The notes beneath the pieces are model-generated. The model worked only from the letters and a program-made list of their open reading frames with translations. It was not told where the DNA came from and made no database searches. From Ampelomyces quisqualis (lineage: Eukaryota > Ascomycota > Dothideomycetes > Pleosporales > Phaeosphaeriaceae), in contig JAGTXZ010000020.1 of the NCBI GenBank assembly GCA_018398575.1, positions 2,666,001 to 2,730,000 on the forward strand: a stretch of DNA of 64,000 bases, in the 5' to 3' direction. A program made the translations under genes and the position numbers. How positions within the stretch are numbered: position 1 is the stretch's first letter; every line of letters begins with the position of its first letter. Positions 62,334 through 64,000 of the stretch are shown in pieces.

Positions 62334-64000
62334 CTACTGCACAACGATCTCCCCCTTCTGCCTAATGTCCCGACTACTCGCACCTACCCAAACGCCATAC
62401 GTCCCCCGCTGCAACTCCCACCCCTGAGCTGTAACATTCCAGATACTTAGATCCCTCCTGTCCAGAGCAAACTCTACCTGCCTACTCTCACCCGGCTGCA
62501 GTATACCCATACGCTCGAAGCCCCTCAGCTGCTTCGCCGGTGCGTTCGGAACACCCAGGTACAGCTGCGCGACGTCGTGCCCAGCAACTTGACCGGAATT
62601 CGTAACCGTAACCTTGACACGGTAAACGATTTGCCAAAGCTCCGGATGCCCTCCCTGAACAATGTGAACCTCTAACGAGGGAAACGCCGCTAGAATGCCG
62701 CTTGAAGCCGCTTCGATGGCCAACCCCGTGTACTCAAACGTCGTATACGAAAGCCCAAATCCAAACTCATACCTCGGCGTGACATTTCTCTTCTCAAAGT
62801 CCCTGTAATCAATATACAACCCCTCGCTGAAATTACTCTGCAGAAACGCGGGCACGCTCTCGTCGACCGTCGAATTCAACAACGCGCCATAGTCACTTTC
62901 CTGTCTAGCAACCGTGTACGCCAAGCGACCACTCGGATTGACGTCGCCGTACAGCACGTCTGCGATGGCGTTACCTGATTCCTGGCCTGGAACGCCAGCA
63001 AAAAGAACGGCTGTGATGTTGGGGTGGTCGATCCATGCGTCGACGACGCGGATGCCGGCCGAGTGTATGACGACGATGGTGTTGGAGCAGTTGGTCGCAA
63101 CGTTGCGGACGAGCGTGTCGCTGAATACGTCGGTGAGAGATGTCCGGTCGAAGGATTCGGAGGCGTAGGCGTTGATGAAGACGAGGCATGCATCTGCATT
63201 CGCATATACTGTGGGGTTGATGCCGTTAAAGTCCCAGCGTAGAGTTCCGCGATCGGTAATGATGCGGTCTTGAATCGCTTTGAATGGGCTGATTACGTAG
63301 GGGGGTGTGCTTGATCCAGAACCCCCGGCGGTGATGAGCGTGCCGTTAAGAGTGTTCCAGCCGAAATTCTCTTCGTAGCCGCCGCCGAAGCGAGAGGGTT
63401 TGTTCCAGGGCTGGGCTTTTACTTCGGCGTCGTATCCGTAGATATTTAGGAAGCGGGGTTTGCGAAACGGGAGGGTGTTGTTGGTGTTTTTGACGAGAAC
63501 GGTGCCTGCGGCGCCAATTTCGCGGATGAGTGAGGCGTGGTCTTCCCGGACGTCGACGATGTCGTGGACGATGTTGTAGGGATACACCCTGCTTTGAGGG
63601 AATCCTTCGTCTTGGTTGAGGTAGAAGTATGCGGCAAGGAGTCGTGTGTTCATGTCGTCAAAGCGCTCCGTGGTAACAGAGCCGTTGGTAACGGCTTCAG
63701 TTAGGTTGTCGCCCCAGAATTTCGGAACGGGCATGACGACATCAAGACCGGCGTTAGCTGATGCAACTCCCCCGTATTGTGCATCCCAATCAGATACCTG
63801 TAGTCGTCAGCCTAGAGGTTTGGGGTAGAGTGAAGGGAAAGAATGTCCACGAACCACGAAACCCTCAAACCCCAAATCATGCTTCAAGATTCCATTGAGA
63901 AGAGCAGAGTTAGAACATCCGTACGAATTATTGACGCGTTGGTAAGAGCACATCAACGAGGCGGCACCCTCTCGAATAGCGTCCATAAATGGCCAAGCAT
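62334..64000 (-). CDS. Glycoside hydrolase family 3 beta-glucosidase (5' part outside window)
   Basis: The visible part has two exons, from the right edge to 63855 and 63797-62334, joined at a phase-0 intron. Upstream of the intron: [20 protein letters not shown] and [11 protein letters not shown]. After it: [10 protein letters not shown], where the Asp of SDW is the GH3 catalytic nucleophile, then [11 protein letters not shown]. Domain two includes [37 protein letters not shown] and [20 protein letters not shown] with [11 protein letters not shown]. The C-terminal fibronectin III-like domain has [34 protein letters not shown] and [20 protein letters not shown]. About 530 residues are seen, ending GEIVVQ; the N-terminal part with any signal peptide is missing. 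It probably acts in cell-wall glucan or cellobiose breakdown. Confidence 0.93.

Noticed and set aside
1..64000. tRNA, rRNA genes and CRISPR arrays
   Set aside because: I scanned for tRNA B-box-like GGTTCGA contexts, rRNA-like blocks and regularly spaced direct repeats and found none I could support.

Overview
The window looks like nuclear DNA of a filamentous ascomycete, most likely a dothideomycete of the order Pleosporales. The basis is short introns (about 45-130 bp, GTRNGT...YAG, often with a CTRAC-type branch site), tightly packed genes on both strands, and fungus-specific gene architectures: a large fungal-type Nup37, a Delta9 desaturase fused to cytochrome b5, a LaeA-like methyltransferase and 2EXR and BTB proteins. 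The species assignment is inference. All exon models below were built by hand from splice sites and phase agreement.

Layout. 1-17 kb is a dense housekeeping block: mitochondrial intermediate peptidase OCT1 (runs off the left edge), MICOS subunit MIC27, a SAM methyltransferase, APC1 of the anaphase-promoting complex, nucleoporin NUP37, augmin HAUS1 and cystathionine gamma-synthase. 17-26.5 kb is gene-poor, with one C2H2 zinc-finger gene, a 356-bp MITE and a small secreted protein. 26.5-34.3 kb is housekeeping again: a GTPBP1/2-like GTPase, protein-L-isoaspartate methyltransferase and UTP22. 34.3-43.5 kb is accessory. It holds three adjacent decayed metabolic genes (carboxymuconolactone decarboxylase, probable zinc alcohol dehydrogenase, short-chain dehydrogenase) around a 575-bp TIR element, a secreted heptad-repeat protein, and a second MITE of the same family as the first. 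43.5-64 kb is mostly conserved genes: NDUFA13/GRIM-19, TRM10, OXR1, a BTB protein with an embedded RING-like zinc site plus a broken paralog, acyl-CoA desaturase, an ELYS-domain protein, mitochondrial carrier MTM1, F-box Pof7/FBXO9, CCT7, a 2EXR protein, an orphan multi-exon gene and a GH3 beta-glucosidase (runs off the right edge).

How the genes relate. Several divergent pairs share short promoters: OCT1/MIC27 (165 bp, both mitochondrial), APC1/NUP37 (253 bp), PCMT/UTP22, NDUFA13/TRM10 (201 bp) and MTM1/POF7. No polyketide synthase, peptide synthetase or intact biosynthetic cluster is present. The most unusual material is the pseudogene island at 35-37.3 kb, the MITE family with 9-bp target duplications, a 9-bp motif (TACGGAGTA) that often forms perfect 16-bp palindromes in non-coding DNA, two small secreted proteins, and the RING-in-BTB gene with its dead paralog.
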